Origin: Ardenticatenaceae bacterium
GTDB lineage: Bacteria; Chloroflexota; Anaerolineae; Promineifilales; Promineifilaceae
Reading direction: 5' to 3'
NCBI GenBank assembly: GCA_020634455.1
Contig: JACKBQ010000001.1
Location: 2,914,001-2,978,000 of the forward strand
DNA length: 64,000 nucleotides
The position numbers and the translations under genes are program-made. This document shows positions 1 through 7,496 of this stretch, in pieces. The notes below the pieces were generated by a model. It saw only the letters and a list, made by a program, of their open reading frames with translations, was not told the DNA's origin and did no database searches. Numbering within the stretch: the first letter of the stretch is position 1; the number at the start of each line of letters is the position of its first letter.

Positions 1-1
1 C

Positions 2-745
2 GTGGCCGGGATTAAAACCACTGCCCGCAAAGAAGGCGACCATTACATCCTTAATGGCTCCAAAACATTTATCACCGGGGCGACGGTGGCGAACTTCTTC
101 ACCGTTTTTGCTTACACCGATGCGGCCCAGCGCTACAACGGCATGAGCTGCTTTGTGGTGGAGCGCGACTGGGAAGGTGTGAGCGTCGGCCAGCCGTTCA
201 ACAAAATGGGCCAACACGCTTCCGATACGGCCGAACTTGTCTTCGACAACGTAAAAGTGCCGGCTACTCACCTGCTGGGCGAAGAAGGCAAAGGGTTCCT
301 CATCGCTATGAAAGTGTTCGACCGCAGCCGCCCGCCCACGTCGGCAGGGGCCGTCGGTGTGGCCCAACGCGCCCTGGATGAAGCCATCCACTACGCCAAA
401 GAGCGCGTTGTGAAAGGCCAGCCTATCTGGAAGCACCAGGTCATCGGCCACATGATTGCCGACATGGCGATGGAAGTAGAAGCGGCCCGGCTGCTCGTCT
501 GGAAATCCGCCTGGGCGGTGGATGAAGGGCTGAGCAACACACTCTATTCCGCTTTTGGCAAAGCGTACGCCGCCGACAAAGCGATGAAGATCGCCACCGA
601 CGCGGTGCAGGTGTTCGGCGGCTACGGCTACATGTCTGAGTATCCCGTCGAGAAGCTGATGCGCGACGCCAAGATTTACCAAATCTACGAAGGCACCAGC
701 CAGATTCAGCGGGAGATCATCGTTCGGGAACTATTCCGCAAATAG
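2..745 (+). CDS. Acyl-CoA dehydrogenase, C-terminal part (cut by window edge)
   Basis: This is the 3' part of a short/medium-chain acyl-CoA dehydrogenase, a FAD flavoprotein that introduces the alpha-beta double bond in acyl-CoA and passes electrons to ETF. The visible 247 residues begin in the middle beta domain (LNGSKTFITGA) and continue through the C-terminal helical domain. Near the C terminus, IYEGTSQIQREI carries the Glu (about residue 230 here) that is the catalytic base in medium-chain enzymes. The first GTG at position 2 is only where the window opens; about 130 N-terminal residues should lie upstream. The stop codon is the start of a CGGTAAT-type intergenic array. Substrate chain length cannot be read from the sequence. 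Confidence 0.93.
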   Translation: MAGIKTTARKEGDHYILNGSKTFITGATVANFFTVFAYTDAAQRYNGMSCFVVERDWEGVSVGQPFNKMGQHASDTAELVFDNVKVPATHLLGEEGKGFLIAMKVFDRSRPPTSAGAVGVAQRALDEAIHYAKERVVKGQPIWKHQVIGHMIADMAMEVEAARLLVWKSAWAVDEGLSNTLYSAFGKAYAADKAMKIATDAVQVFGGYGYMSEYPVEKLMRDAKIYQIYEGTSQIQREIIVRELFRK

Positions 746-826
746 TCGGTAATCCGTAATCGGTTATCGGTATTCGGTAGGTAAACGGATTACGGATAAC
801 CGATTACCGTTCACCGCTTACCATTG
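743..826. repeat. CGGTAATCGGT-type stop-codon array
   Basis: Degenerate copies of CGGTAATCGGT / CGGTTATCGGT run from the stop codon of the acyl-CoA dehydrogenase. They are followed by the inverted form (ACCGATTACCG), so the transcript could fold into a long imperfect hairpin. It belongs to the same family as the arrays near 5773, 7424, 14494, 29260, 31902 and 53751. It probably acts as a transcription end; this is inference from position and symmetry. Confidence 0.75.
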
Positions 827-845
827 TCCTAGTGCAATCGTCCCA

Positions 846-873
846 TTTACGAGGTGTGGCCGATCCGTATAAT
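846..873 (+). promoter_or_regulatory. Sigma-70-like promoter of candidate small RNA
   Basis: TTTACG at 846-851 and a perfect TATAAT at 868-873 are separated by 16 bp. No plausible gene starts within reach, but a strong intrinsic terminator follows at 915-955, so the predicted transcript is short. The -35 TTTACG recurs in the LysM lipoprotein promoter (20325-20330). Confidence 0.5.
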
Positions 874-879
874 AAAAAG

Positions 880-955
880 TACGCAAGGACACACAACTTT
901 TTCTCCTTTTATCAAGAGCTCCGGGACCCCCTCCCCCGGAGCTCTCCTCTTTTTT
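880..955 (+). ncRNA. Candidate small RNA or attenuated leader
   Basis: A transcript starting about 7 bp after the TATAAT at 868-873 would be roughly 75 nt and end at the hairpin and T-tract at 915-955. No convincing reading frame is present. Two explanations fit: a free small RNA, or a leader attenuator for the DUF368-DedA genes that begin at 1140 (which also have a nearer TATAAT at 1090). It does not match an RNA family I recognise. Confidence 0.35.
915..955 (+). terminator. Strong intrinsic terminator
   Basis: AGAGCTCCGGG (915-925) pairs perfectly with CCCGGAGCTCT (935-945) across a 9-nt C-rich loop. It is followed by a T-rich tract ending at 955. The 11-bp GC-rich stem plus U-tract is a textbook Rho-independent terminator on the + strand. 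Confidence 0.8.
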
Positions 956-958
956 ACG

Positions 959-1003
959 CAAACCACAAAATTTTTTAGAAACCAAAAGCTTATCTGTGGT
1001 TTG
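959..1003. repeat. 9-bp inverted repeat with long loop
   Basis: CAAACCACA (959-967) and its perfect complement TGTGGTTTG (995-1003) enclose 27 nt. It lies between the terminator at 915-955 and the DUF368 gene. The rest of the 394-base gap up to 1140 shows no gene. Confidence 0.45.
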
Positions 1004-1089
1004 CCCAGGCAGTTTCCCGAAAATAAGAAACCAAAATGGTAAGCAAACAATGGTTTAGTGAAGGCACTCGTAGTCTGATATGGCTGTGC

Positions 1090-1095
1090 TATAAT
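1090..1095 (+). promoter_or_regulatory. -10 element of the DUF368-DedA genes
   Basis: A perfect TATAAT lies about 45 bp before the preferred ATG at 1140. No good -35 hexamer is visible at the right spacing. This position favours the ATG at 1140 over the in-frame TTG at 1107, which would sit only about 10 nt after the expected transcript start. Confidence 0.45.
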
Positions 1096-1139
1096 TCCGA
1101 CTTTGCTTGACCCAAATTCACAACTGTAAAGAGAGCATT

Positions 1140-2165
1140 ATGCAAAATAGAACATCGCAAGAAACGGCCGTTTCCACCAAAAAACGCCGTACCCTTCCCC
1201 AATATCTGAGCATTGTTGCCCGTGGCGTTTGCATGGGTGCATCAGACATTGTGCCTGGTGTCTCCGGTGGCACAATGGCCTTCATTCTTGGCATCTATGA
1301 GGAACTCATTGACTCGATTCGCACAATCGGCCGTCCCAACTTTCTACAAGCTGCCTTCAAATTTCGAATCAAAGAAGCGTCTCAAATCCTCAATTGGGAA
1401 TTTCTCCTGTCTGTATTAATCGGTATTCTTATTGCCGTAGTCACCCTATCCCATGCTCTAGAAAACTTGCTCATAAATCAACCAGTCTTTCTCTGGAGCT
1501 TTTTCTTTGGTCTGGTGCTGGCATCCGTTTTAGTTGTTAGTAAACGGGTAAAACAGTGGCAGCCATCCCTGGTTGCTGTGCTGCTACTGGGTGCTACGGT
1601 TGCCTATTTATTGGTTGGTCTAGTACCTGTGCAAACGCCCAATGCCTGGTGGTTTCTGATTTTTAGTGGCGCAGTGGCCAGTTGTGCCCTGATTTTGCCC
1701 GGCATTTCTGGCGCGTTTCTTCTGGTTTTGCTGGGAAAATACCAATATGTGTTGGGTGCTTTTAATGATTTTCGCGGCGGGGATGTGGCGGCGGCAGTTC
1801 CCCTGATCTTTGTAGCCATCGGGACAATAATTGGTTTGGTATCCTTCTCGCAGGTACTTAGCTGGCTGTTCCATCGTTACCATGATCTCACTGTCGCCTT
1901 GCTCATTGGCCTGATGGTGGGTAGCCTGCGCAAAATCTGGCCCTGGAAGGTAGATTTAGCCTGGTTGCGTGACGCCGCAGGCAACATTGTGCTGGATAGC
2001 AGCGGACATGAAAAGGTTATAGAGCAGGCCAATGTGTGGCCTAGTTTAGATAGTAGTACGGCCGTAACCGAGTTTGGTATTGCTCTTGTTTTGGCGCTCA
2101 TCGGTATCGGTGTTATTCTCTTCGTTGATCGGTTGGCTACCCGCCTGGAAGCCACCGATCAATAA
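1140..2165 (+). CDS. DUF368 membrane protein (PopT-type undecaprenyl-phosphate translocase)
   Basis: Polytopic membrane protein of the DUF368 family. The N-terminal signature RGVCMGASDIVPGVSGGT is diagnostic, and it partly recurs near residue 185 (LILPGISGAFLLVLLGKYQ), reflecting the internal duplication of the family. Members, named PopT in recent work, help return undecaprenyl phosphate to the cytoplasmic face for reuse in cell-wall and glycan synthesis. About nine hydrophobic segments are visible over 341 residues. The ATG at 1140 is preferred to the TTG at 1107 because it follows a weak purine-rich ribosome site and a TATAAT at 1090. The next gene, 19 bp downstream, is a DedA protein, the other known family for the same lipid-recycling step. 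Function is assigned by family, not shown here. Confidence 0.88.
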   Translation: MQNRTSQETAVSTKKRRTLPQYLSIVARGVCMGASDIVPGVSGGTMAFILGIYEELIDSIRTIGRPNFLQAAFKFRIKEASQILNWEFLLSVLIGILIAVVTLSHALENLLINQPVFLWSFFFGLVLASVLVVSKRVKQWQPSLVAVLLLGATVAYLLVGLVPVQTPNAWWFLIFSGAVASCALILPGISGAFLLVLLGKYQYVLGAFNDFRGGDVAAAVPLIFVAIGTIIGLVSFSQVLSWLFHRYHDLTVALLIGLMVGSLRKIWPWKVDLAWLRDAAGNIVLDSSGHEKVIEQANVWPSLDSSTAVTEFGIALVLALIGIGVILFVDRLATRLEATDQ

Positions 2166-2184
2166 AACTTTTGCAAGGTACATT

Positions 2185-2856
2185 ATGGATTTTCTAAAAA
2201 GTATCGTAGATTTATTTCTTCATTTAGATGAGTATTTAAGCGTTGCGATCCAGTCCTATGGCGGCTGGACGTACGGCTTGCTGTTTGTCGTCATTTTTAT
2301 TGAGACGGGCCTGGTGGTGACTCCGTTTTTGCCAGGAGATTCGTTGCTTTTTGCGGCTGGAACGTTTGCCGCTTTGGGTGATTTAAATATTTACCTGTTG
2401 TGGGGGCTGTTGTTTGTAGCGGCCGTTTTAGGTGATACCGTCAACTACTGGGTTGGTCACAAACTGGGGCTGGCCATTTTTGACACCCAGAATCGCTTGT
2501 TGAAAAAGGTGCTTAAAAAAGAATATCTGGAAAAGACAGAGGCTTTCTACGCCAAACATGGTGGCAAAACCATCGTTCTGGCTCGCTTTGTGCCCATTGT
2601 GCGTACCTTTGCCCCGTTTGTAGCTGGGGTGGGCACGATGGAGTACGGCCGTTTCATTTCCTACAATGTTGTCGGCGGTTTTCTGTGGGTGACCCTCTTC
2701 CTATTCATGGGTAACTTCTTTGGCAACATTCCTTTTGTCAAAGCAAACTTTGAACTGGTCATTATTGGCATCATATTGGTTTCCGTTTTGCCTATGTTTA
2801 TCGAGTATCTAAAAGCTCGCAAAGAAAAAAAGGCATCGGCGAACCACACGGGCTAG
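2185..2856 (+). CDS. DedA family membrane protein (VTT domain)
   Basis: DedA/VTT-domain membrane protein of 223 residues, the usual length. FIETGLVVTPFLPGDSLLF near residue 40 is the DedA signature, with conserved acidic and GD residues. ARFVPIVRTFAPFVAGVG near 135 is the second conserved block, with the essential Arg residues. Several DedA proteins (UptA and relatives) are undecaprenyl-phosphate translocases; others scramble different lipids or affect membrane potential. The ATG at 2185 is chosen because the long frame begins inside DUF368 coding sequence, and 2185 starts the conserved region after an AAGG ribosome site. The tandem arrangement with the DUF368 gene suggests a shared lipid-carrier recycling unit. 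The C terminus is Lys-rich and cytoplasmic. Confidence 0.92.
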   Translation: MDFLKSIVDLFLHLDEYLSVAIQSYGGWTYGLLFVVIFIETGLVVTPFLPGDSLLFAAGTFAALGDLNIYLLWGLLFVAAVLGDTVNYWVGHKLGLAIFDTQNRLLKKVLKKEYLEKTEAFYAKHGGKTIVLARFVPIVRTFAPFVAGVGTMEYGRFISYNVVGGFLWVTLFLFMGNFFGNIPFVKANFELVIIGIILVSVLPMFIEYLKARKEKKASANHTG

Positions 2857-2875
2857 AACCTACTCAAAAGGAAAA

Positions 2876-3631
2876 ATGGCACGCATCTCGGCTGTTTTAT
2901 TTGATTTGGATGACACCCTGATTGATTGGTCGGGGGTGCAGGTAAACATGGCTGAGATCGAAACGCGCCACCTGCAAAACGTCCATCGTTTTCTCACCAG
3001 CCAGGGGCATTTATTGCCACCTTTTGCTGATTTCTGGGGCAAATTCCGTGAAACGCTTATCTACGCTTGGGCCGAGGCCAAGAAAGATTGGTCTGGCGTT
3101 TCCTTTGTCAAAGAGATGCAAACTTTTTTGCTGGATTGTGGCCTAGATGAAGCCCAGCTAGATTTAGACACCGTGCTCCATGTCTATGATTGGCAAACCG
3201 TTCCTGGCGTGGAACCGTTTAGCGATACGCTCCCCGTACTGGAAAAACTGAAAACCGCTGGCTACAAAATCGGGCTGATCACCAACGCCATGCAGCCGAT
3301 GTGGATGCGCGACATTGAACTACGGGCTTACGGTATTCTAGACTACCTGGATGCCCGTCTCACGTCTGGCGATGTGGGGTTTATGAAACCCCATCCCTTT
3401 ATTTATTGGCGCGCGCTGGAACTGCTGGATGTTCAGCCAGAGGAAGCTATCTTTGTGGGCGACCGACCAGCTAACGACATTGCTGGAGCTAACGAAGCTG
3501 GACTCACCAGTGTGCTGATGTCCCCGCCCCACCTGAACCGCGAGCTAAATGGCGTACGGCCGAATTTCACCATCACCACCCTCACAGAACTACTCACCAT
3601 CCTTACACAATTGGAAGGCAACTATGGATAA
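2876..3631 (+). CDS. HAD-superfamily hydrolase
   Basis: HAD-like phosphatase of 251 residues. Motif I is DLDDTLIDW near residue 11, with the nucleophile and acid/base Asp pair. Motif II is the LITNA stretch near 138. Motif III is the Lys in GFMKPHPFIYW near 165. Motif IV is FVGDRPANDIAGANEAGL near 195, with Mg-binding acids. A helical cap lies between motifs I and II, as in subfamily I (phosphoglycolate phosphatase, YjjG-like). The substrate cannot be predicted. An AAAAGGA ribosome site precedes the ATG. The gene ends overlapping the SEC-C gene by 8 bp, and that in turn overlaps aroA, so the three are probably one transcript, 19 bp downstream of DedA. Confidence 0.9.
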   Translation: MARISAVLFDLDDTLIDWSGVQVNMAEIETRHLQNVHRFLTSQGHLLPPFADFWGKFRETLIYAWAEAKKDWSGVSFVKEMQTFLLDCGLDEAQLDLDTVLHVYDWQTVPGVEPFSDTLPVLEKLKTAGYKIGLITNAMQPMWMRDIELRAYGILDYLDARLTSGDVGFMKPHPFIYWRALELLDVQPEEAIFVGDRPANDIAGANEAGLTSVLMSPPHLNRELNGVRPNFTITTLTELLTILTQLEGNYG

Positions 3632-4445
3632 ACCCGGAAGAAACGATCCCTGCTACTGCGGCAGCGGCCAAAAATACAAAAAATGCCACATGAAGGAAGA
3701 CCAAGCCGCTGAAAAAGAGCGCAGCCTGGTGCAGCGCGCGGCCAACTTCATCCGGCGCGACCTGCTCACCTTTGCCCGCGATGAGCGCTTTACCGAAGAT
3801 TTTGCCAATGGCTTGCCGCTGTACTGGAATGAATATTACGATGCGGCCAATGCCGAGCAAATGAGCCAACCAGAGGCGCTTCGCTTTTTTGACTGGTTTG
3901 TCTTTGATTATGCGTTGGAAAACGGCCGTCGCCTCATAGAAATTTACGCCGAAGAAAAGATGAACGATTTATCCAGCCATCAGCAAGAAATTGCCGCCAA
4001 CTGGGTTAACGCCGGGGCAGGCAGCCTGTACGAACTCACCGCCTACGAAGGGCAGACTTTGCAACTGCGTGACTACTTTACTGGCGAAGAGTTTACCGTT
4101 TACGAAGGCGGCGGGCGTGGCAATGTGGAGCTAGGTGAACTGATCATTACCCGGCTGGTGCCCGTAGCCGAGCGAATGGAATTGAGCACCACCGCCGCCT
4201 ACCTGCCCGCTGACGAAATTACCGACATCAAAGAGAAAATGGACGCGGCCAAAGAAGCCCATCTGGCCGAAAACCCAGACGCCAGCCACACTGATTTTAT
4301 GCGCAAACATAGCCATTTGCTGGTACACCACGCCTTGCAGGAAGCCAAAAATCAGGGTCGTCCGCCAGTATCTCGGCTGGATGCCAACCGCCCGGATGCC
4401 AAAATGCAGCAAATTGCGCGGGGGATGGCGCGTTTTAAACGATGA
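3624..4445 (+). CDS. SEC-C motif protein
   Basis: 273-residue protein that opens with a SEC-C zinc finger (DPCYCGSGQKYKKCH, the CxC-x8-CH ligand set). The family occurs at the SecA tail and in many stand-alone proteins. The remainder is an acidic, mostly helical domain with a small beta-rich part around residues 130-180 (AYEGQTLQLRDYFTGEEF), as in uncharacterised SEC-C proteins. No catalytic motif is recognised. The ATG at 3624 is chosen because GGAAGG lies just before it and the finger starts at residue 7. The longer frame from 3549 would run back through the HAD gene. It overlaps the HAD gene by 8 bp and aroA by 4 bp (ATGA), which implies coupled translation. The finger could bind ribosomal or Sec components, but this is not shown. 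Confidence 0.85.
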   Translation: MDKPGRNDPCYCGSGQKYKKCHMKEDQAAEKERSLVQRAANFIRRDLLTFARDERFTEDFANGLPLYWNEYYDAANAEQMSQPEALRFFDWFVFDYALENGRRLIEIYAEEKMNDLSSHQQEIAANWVNAGAGSLYELTAYEGQTLQLRDYFTGEEFTVYEGGGRGNVELGELIITRLVPVAERMELSTTAAYLPADEITDIKEKMDAAKEAHLAENPDASHTDFMRKHSHLLVHHALQEAKNQGRPPVSRLDANRPDAKMQQIARGMARFKR

Positions 4446-5776
4446 GCAAGCAATTACTGGTAAGACCGCAAAAAACGCCGCTCAAGGGCGTCATTTCCGT
4501 GCCTGGCGACAAATCAATTAGTCATCGCGCCGTCATGCTGGCCTCGCTGGCGGAGGGTACTAGCGTTATCCGCCGTTGGTTGCCTGCGGGCGATACGCTG
4601 GCCACGTTGCAAATTGCCCAGGATTTAGGTACGCAAATTCAAATTGATAAACGGTCGGACATTGCCTGGGATTTGACGATTGAAGGGCGCGGGCTGCATG
4701 GTTGGCAAGCGCCGTCCCAGCCGCTGGACTGCCGCAACGCGGGCACGGGGATGCGCTTGCTGGCTGGATTGTTGGCGGGGCAAACCTTCCCCTCGGTATT
4801 GGACGGCAGTGAACAGCTGCGCAAGCGCCCCATGCGGCGCATTACCGACCCACTAAGTGAGATGGGGGCCAGGATTGAGTCGGTAAACGGCCGTTCCCCC
4901 CTCACCATCTCCCCCAGCCCGCTGCGCGGCATTGAGTACCGCATGAACGTAGCCAGCGCCCAGGTGAAAAGCGCCATTTTGCTGGCCGGGCTGTACGCTT
5001 CTGGCGAGACGCGCGTTTACCAGCCTGGCCCCGCCCGCGACCACACGGAGCGGATGCTGCAAGCGATGGGCGTACCGGTGCGCACCGAAGGCGACTGGGT
5101 TATTTTGCCGGAAGCGCCAGAAGGTGGGTGGGTGTTACGGCCGTTAGACCTCACCGTTCCCGCCGATCCTTCCTCTGCTGCTTTTCCGCTGGTAGCGGCA
5201 GCCATCGTGCCGCATTCGGAAATCACAATTGCGGGTGTGGGTTTAAACGAGACGCGCACCGGCATTCTGGACATGCTGCAAGCGATGGGCGCGGAGCTGA
5301 CGCTGCACAACGAGCACCTCAGCGGCGGCGAACGGCTGGGCGACCTCACCGTCTCATTTAGCGAGCTGCACAGCGCCAACGTGAATGGCGACACTGTGGT
5401 GCGCGGCATTGATGAGCTGCCGATTTGGGCGGTGGCCACCACCCAGGCGGCAGGTGTCAGCCAGGTGCGCGATGCGGCCGAACTGCGCGTGAAGGAAGTA
5501 GATCGCATTTCCGTGCTGGCGGGCGAACTGCGCAAGCTGGGCGTGGAGATGATGGAAAGCCCCGACGGGTTCTCGGTGGCGGGGCCGCTGCGCCTGTTTG
5601 GCAACGAAGTAGACAGCCACGATGACCACCGGCTGGGCATGTCATTGGCCGTAGCTGGACTGGTTACGCACGGCCTGACCCTGGTCCACGACGCGGGCTG
5701 TATTGCCGACAGCTTCCCCGGCTTTGTGAGCATGATGCAGTCGCTGGGGGCGAATATGGAGTGGGTCAATCCGTAA
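4442..5776 (+). CDS. aroA: 3-phosphoshikimate 1-carboxyvinyltransferase (EPSP synthase)
   Basis: Shikimate-pathway enzyme that joins phosphoenolpyruvate to shikimate-3-phosphate. Full length at 444 residues, with two inverse alpha/beta domains. Visible substrate-binding motifs are VPGDKSISHRAVMLASLAEG (residue 20 on), LDCRNAGTGMRLLAG (near 97), SAQVKSAILLAGL (near 177), RDHTERMLQAMG (near 200) and KEVDRISVLAGELRKLG (near 350). The Gly of NAGTG is the residue that is Ala in the glyphosate-tolerant CP4-type enzymes, while SAQVK and RDHTE are shared with that class; tolerance cannot be judged from this. The start overlaps the SEC-C stop as ATGA. No other aro genes are in the window. The stop codon is part of a CGGTAATCGGT-type array. 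Confidence 0.97.
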   Translation: MSKQLLVRPQKTPLKGVISVPGDKSISHRAVMLASLAEGTSVIRRWLPAGDTLATLQIAQDLGTQIQIDKRSDIAWDLTIEGRGLHGWQAPSQPLDCRNAGTGMRLLAGLLAGQTFPSVLDGSEQLRKRPMRRITDPLSEMGARIESVNGRSPLTISPSPLRGIEYRMNVASAQVKSAILLAGLYASGETRVYQPGPARDHTERMLQAMGVPVRTEGDWVILPEAPEGGWVLRPLDLTVPADPSSAAFPLVAAAIVPHSEITIAGVGLNETRTGILDMLQAMGAELTLHNEHLSGGERLGDLTVSFSELHSANVNGDTVVRGIDELPIWAVATTQAAGVSQVRDAAELRVKEVDRISVLAGELRKLGVEMMESPDGFSVAGPLRLFGNEVDSHDDHRLGMSLAVAGLVTHGLTLVHDAGCIADSFPGFVSMMQSLGANMEWVNP

Positions 5777-5851
5777 TCGGTGAGCGGTAATCGGTGGACG
5801 GTAATCAGTTAACCGATTAGTGATTACGGATAACCGATGACCGTTTACAGG
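5773..5851. repeat. CGGTAATCGGT-type stop-codon array
   Basis: The array starts in CCGTAATCGGTGAGCGG, where TAA is the aroA stop, and continues with further CGGTAATC units, then the inverted form (AACCGATTAG, ATAACCGATGACCG). It separates aroA from the histidine kinase and could form a terminator-like hairpin. Confidence 0.75.
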
Positions 5852-5919
5852 TTGGTTACAATTTACTCATGATGGGTTCAGAACGGCCGTTTACAATTCC
5901 CACCAACTAGCAATCACGG

Positions 5920-5952
5920 AGAAGTTCAACTTTTGTCAAAAGTTGAACTTCT
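5920..5952. repeat. 33-bp perfect palindrome (16+1+16) in kinase leader
   Basis: AGAAGTTCAACTTTTG (5920-5935), a central T, then the exact reverse complement (5937-5952). Each arm also contains a smaller dyad (AAGTT-C-AACTT). It ends 19 nt before the ATG at 5972, so it would form a strong hairpin in the mRNA leader, or a cruciform in DNA. Two relatives with the same 16+1+16 design lie at 28821 and 61713. Confidence 0.85.
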
Positions 5953-5971
5953 AACGAGCGCACCAGATTCC

Positions 5972-7444
5972 ATGTTTAAAACGTTACGCAGCCGTTTGCT
6001 GCTTTCTTACTCACTCATTGTTGTCATTACCCTGTTTGTTGTGGCCTTTGCCCTGATTGCTCTGGGCACGCAGCCGCGTTTGCGCTTTCAGCCTGCGTTG
6101 CAGCAACTGGACGTCATCAGCCGCACCAGCCGGAACGATTTGCTGCGTTTGCAAGCCAGGGGAGCCAGCCAGGAAGAGTTTTTGCAGGAGCTGTACGATA
6201 CGGCCGAATCTGAAAACGTGCGCGTGCTCATCGCCACTGCTAATGATGCCGAAATCATCTTCGATACCGATCCCTCAAAAAGTCTGGTTGGCGTTCGCCT
6301 TAATGCCGAAGAATTGCCCCGTGGCTATCTGCCCACTGCCGATCCCAACACCATCGCTGCCCGTTTTGAAGACCCCACCGGCTTTCGCTGGCTTATTTAT
6401 ACGCGCGCTATTTCCAGCACCGGTTTTGGGCGGCAGTTGGTGGTGTTTGCCATGCCAGAGCCGGGGCCATTTGCGCTGCTGCGCGAGCTGGGGTTTGGTC
6501 GTGCCTTTTTCCGGGCTGGGCTGGCTGGGCTGCTGATTTCTGTGCTGCTGGCGTGGCTGATTGCCCGTTCGGTGGCCAAGCCGTTGCAGCGCATGGCGGG
6601 CGCGGCGGAGGCCATCGCCCAAGGGGAGTATGAGCAGCAGCTGACGCTGGACGGGCCGGAGGAGGTAGTGCGCGTGGCGGAAAGTTTCAACAGCATGTCG
6701 GCCCAGGTGGCGGCGACGCGGCAGGCGCAGCGGGATTTTGTGGCCAACGTGTCGCACGATTTGAAGACGCCGGTCACGTCGATTCAGGGGTGGAGCCAGG
6801 CGCTTTTGGACGGCACGGCCGTTTCCCCTGAAGATCAATCCCAGGCGGCCAACATTATTTATGGCGAAGCCGAGCGGATGGGGCGCATGGTGGCCCAACT
6901 GCTGGATTTGGCCAAGATTGAGTCTGGGCAATTGCAATTGAATCTGGCTCCCTTAAGTTTGGCCGATGTGGCAACGGCCGTTCAGCAAAACTTGCTGCCT
7001 CGCGCCCAGGCCCATCAAATTCACCTGACCTTAGAAACCGCCCCCACGCCACCCATCTGGGGCGATTACGACCGGTTGATGCAGATTGTGTCCAATTTGG
7101 TGGAGAATGGGTTGAACCATACGCCAACGGGTGGGCGAGTGCATTTGGCGGTACGGCCGTATGGTGGCAAGGCGGTTGAGCTAACGGTGCAGGACACGGG
7201 CAAGGGGATGCCGCCAGAGCAGCTGGATCGCATCTTTGAGCGGTTTTACCAGGTAGACAAATCGCGGACGCGCGAGGGGGTACGGTCGGGTTCCGGTTTG
7301 GGGCTTTCTATTGTGCAGGAGCTGGTTTTATTGCATAACGGCCGTATTCTGGCCAAAAGCAAAGAAGGGGAAGGCAGCATGTTCATTGTGCGCCTGCCAG
7401 TGCGGCAGCAAGGGGAGCCATCTACGGTAATCAGTGGTCGGTAA
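5972..7444 (+). CDS. HAMP-domain sensor histidine kinase
   Basis: Membrane sensor kinase of two-component signalling, 490 residues. TM1 spans about residues 11-33, an extracytoplasmic sensor region about 34-180, and TM2 about 192-212 (GLLISVLLAWLIARS). A HAMP linker follows to about 265, then HisKA with the phospho-accepting His in FVANVSHDLKTPVTSIQG (near 275), and an HATPase domain with the N-box (LVENGLNHTP), G1 (DTGKGMPPEQ), F-box (FERFYQVD) and G2 (GSGLGLSIV). The frame opens with a TTG at 5933, but that lies inside the 33-bp palindrome; the ATG at 5972 starts the first transmembrane helix and is preferred. No cognate regulator is adjacent. Two OmpR-type regulators sit nearby on the other strand and are candidate partners. 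Confidence 0.93.
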   Translation: MFKTLRSRLLLSYSLIVVITLFVVAFALIALGTQPRLRFQPALQQLDVISRTSRNDLLRLQARGASQEEFLQELYDTAESENVRVLIATANDAEIIFDTDPSKSLVGVRLNAEELPRGYLPTADPNTIAARFEDPTGFRWLIYTRAISSTGFGRQLVVFAMPEPGPFALLRELGFGRAFFRAGLAGLLISVLLAWLIARSVAKPLQRMAGAAEAIAQGEYEQQLTLDGPEEVVRVAESFNSMSAQVAATRQAQRDFVANVSHDLKTPVTSIQGWSQALLDGTAVSPEDQSQAANIIYGEAERMGRMVAQLLDLAKIESGQLQLNLAPLSLADVATAVQQNLLPRAQAHQIHLTLETAPTPPIWGDYDRLMQIVSNLVENGLNHTPTGGRVHLAVRPYGGKAVELTVQDTGKGMPPEQLDRIFERFYQVDKSRTREGVRSGSGLGLSIVQELVLLHNGRILAKSKEGEGSMFIVRLPVRQQGEPSTVISGR

Positions 7445-7496
7445 TCGGTCCGCCGCAAGAAAACCGTTTACCGGTTACGGTTCACCGATTACTGCA
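7424..7496. repeat. Array giving stop codons to two convergent genes
   Basis: CGGTAATCAGTGGTCGGTAATCGG ends the histidine kinase: its last residues (Val-Ile-Ser-Gly-Arg) and its TAA are repeat units. The inverted half (ACCGTTTACCGGTTACGG, ACCGATTACTG) supplies the TAA stop of the Nudix gene on the other strand. It is probably a bidirectional terminator. Confidence 0.75.

Noticed and set aside
4442..5776. Glyphosate-tolerant class of EPSP synthase
   Set aside because: Some motifs are shared with that class, but the Gly in NAGTG is the sensitive-type residue, so no claim can be made.
5933..5971. TTG start for the histidine kinase at 5933
   Set aside because: It falls inside the 33-bp palindrome and adds 13 residues unlike a kinase N terminus; the ATG at 5972 starts the first membrane helix.
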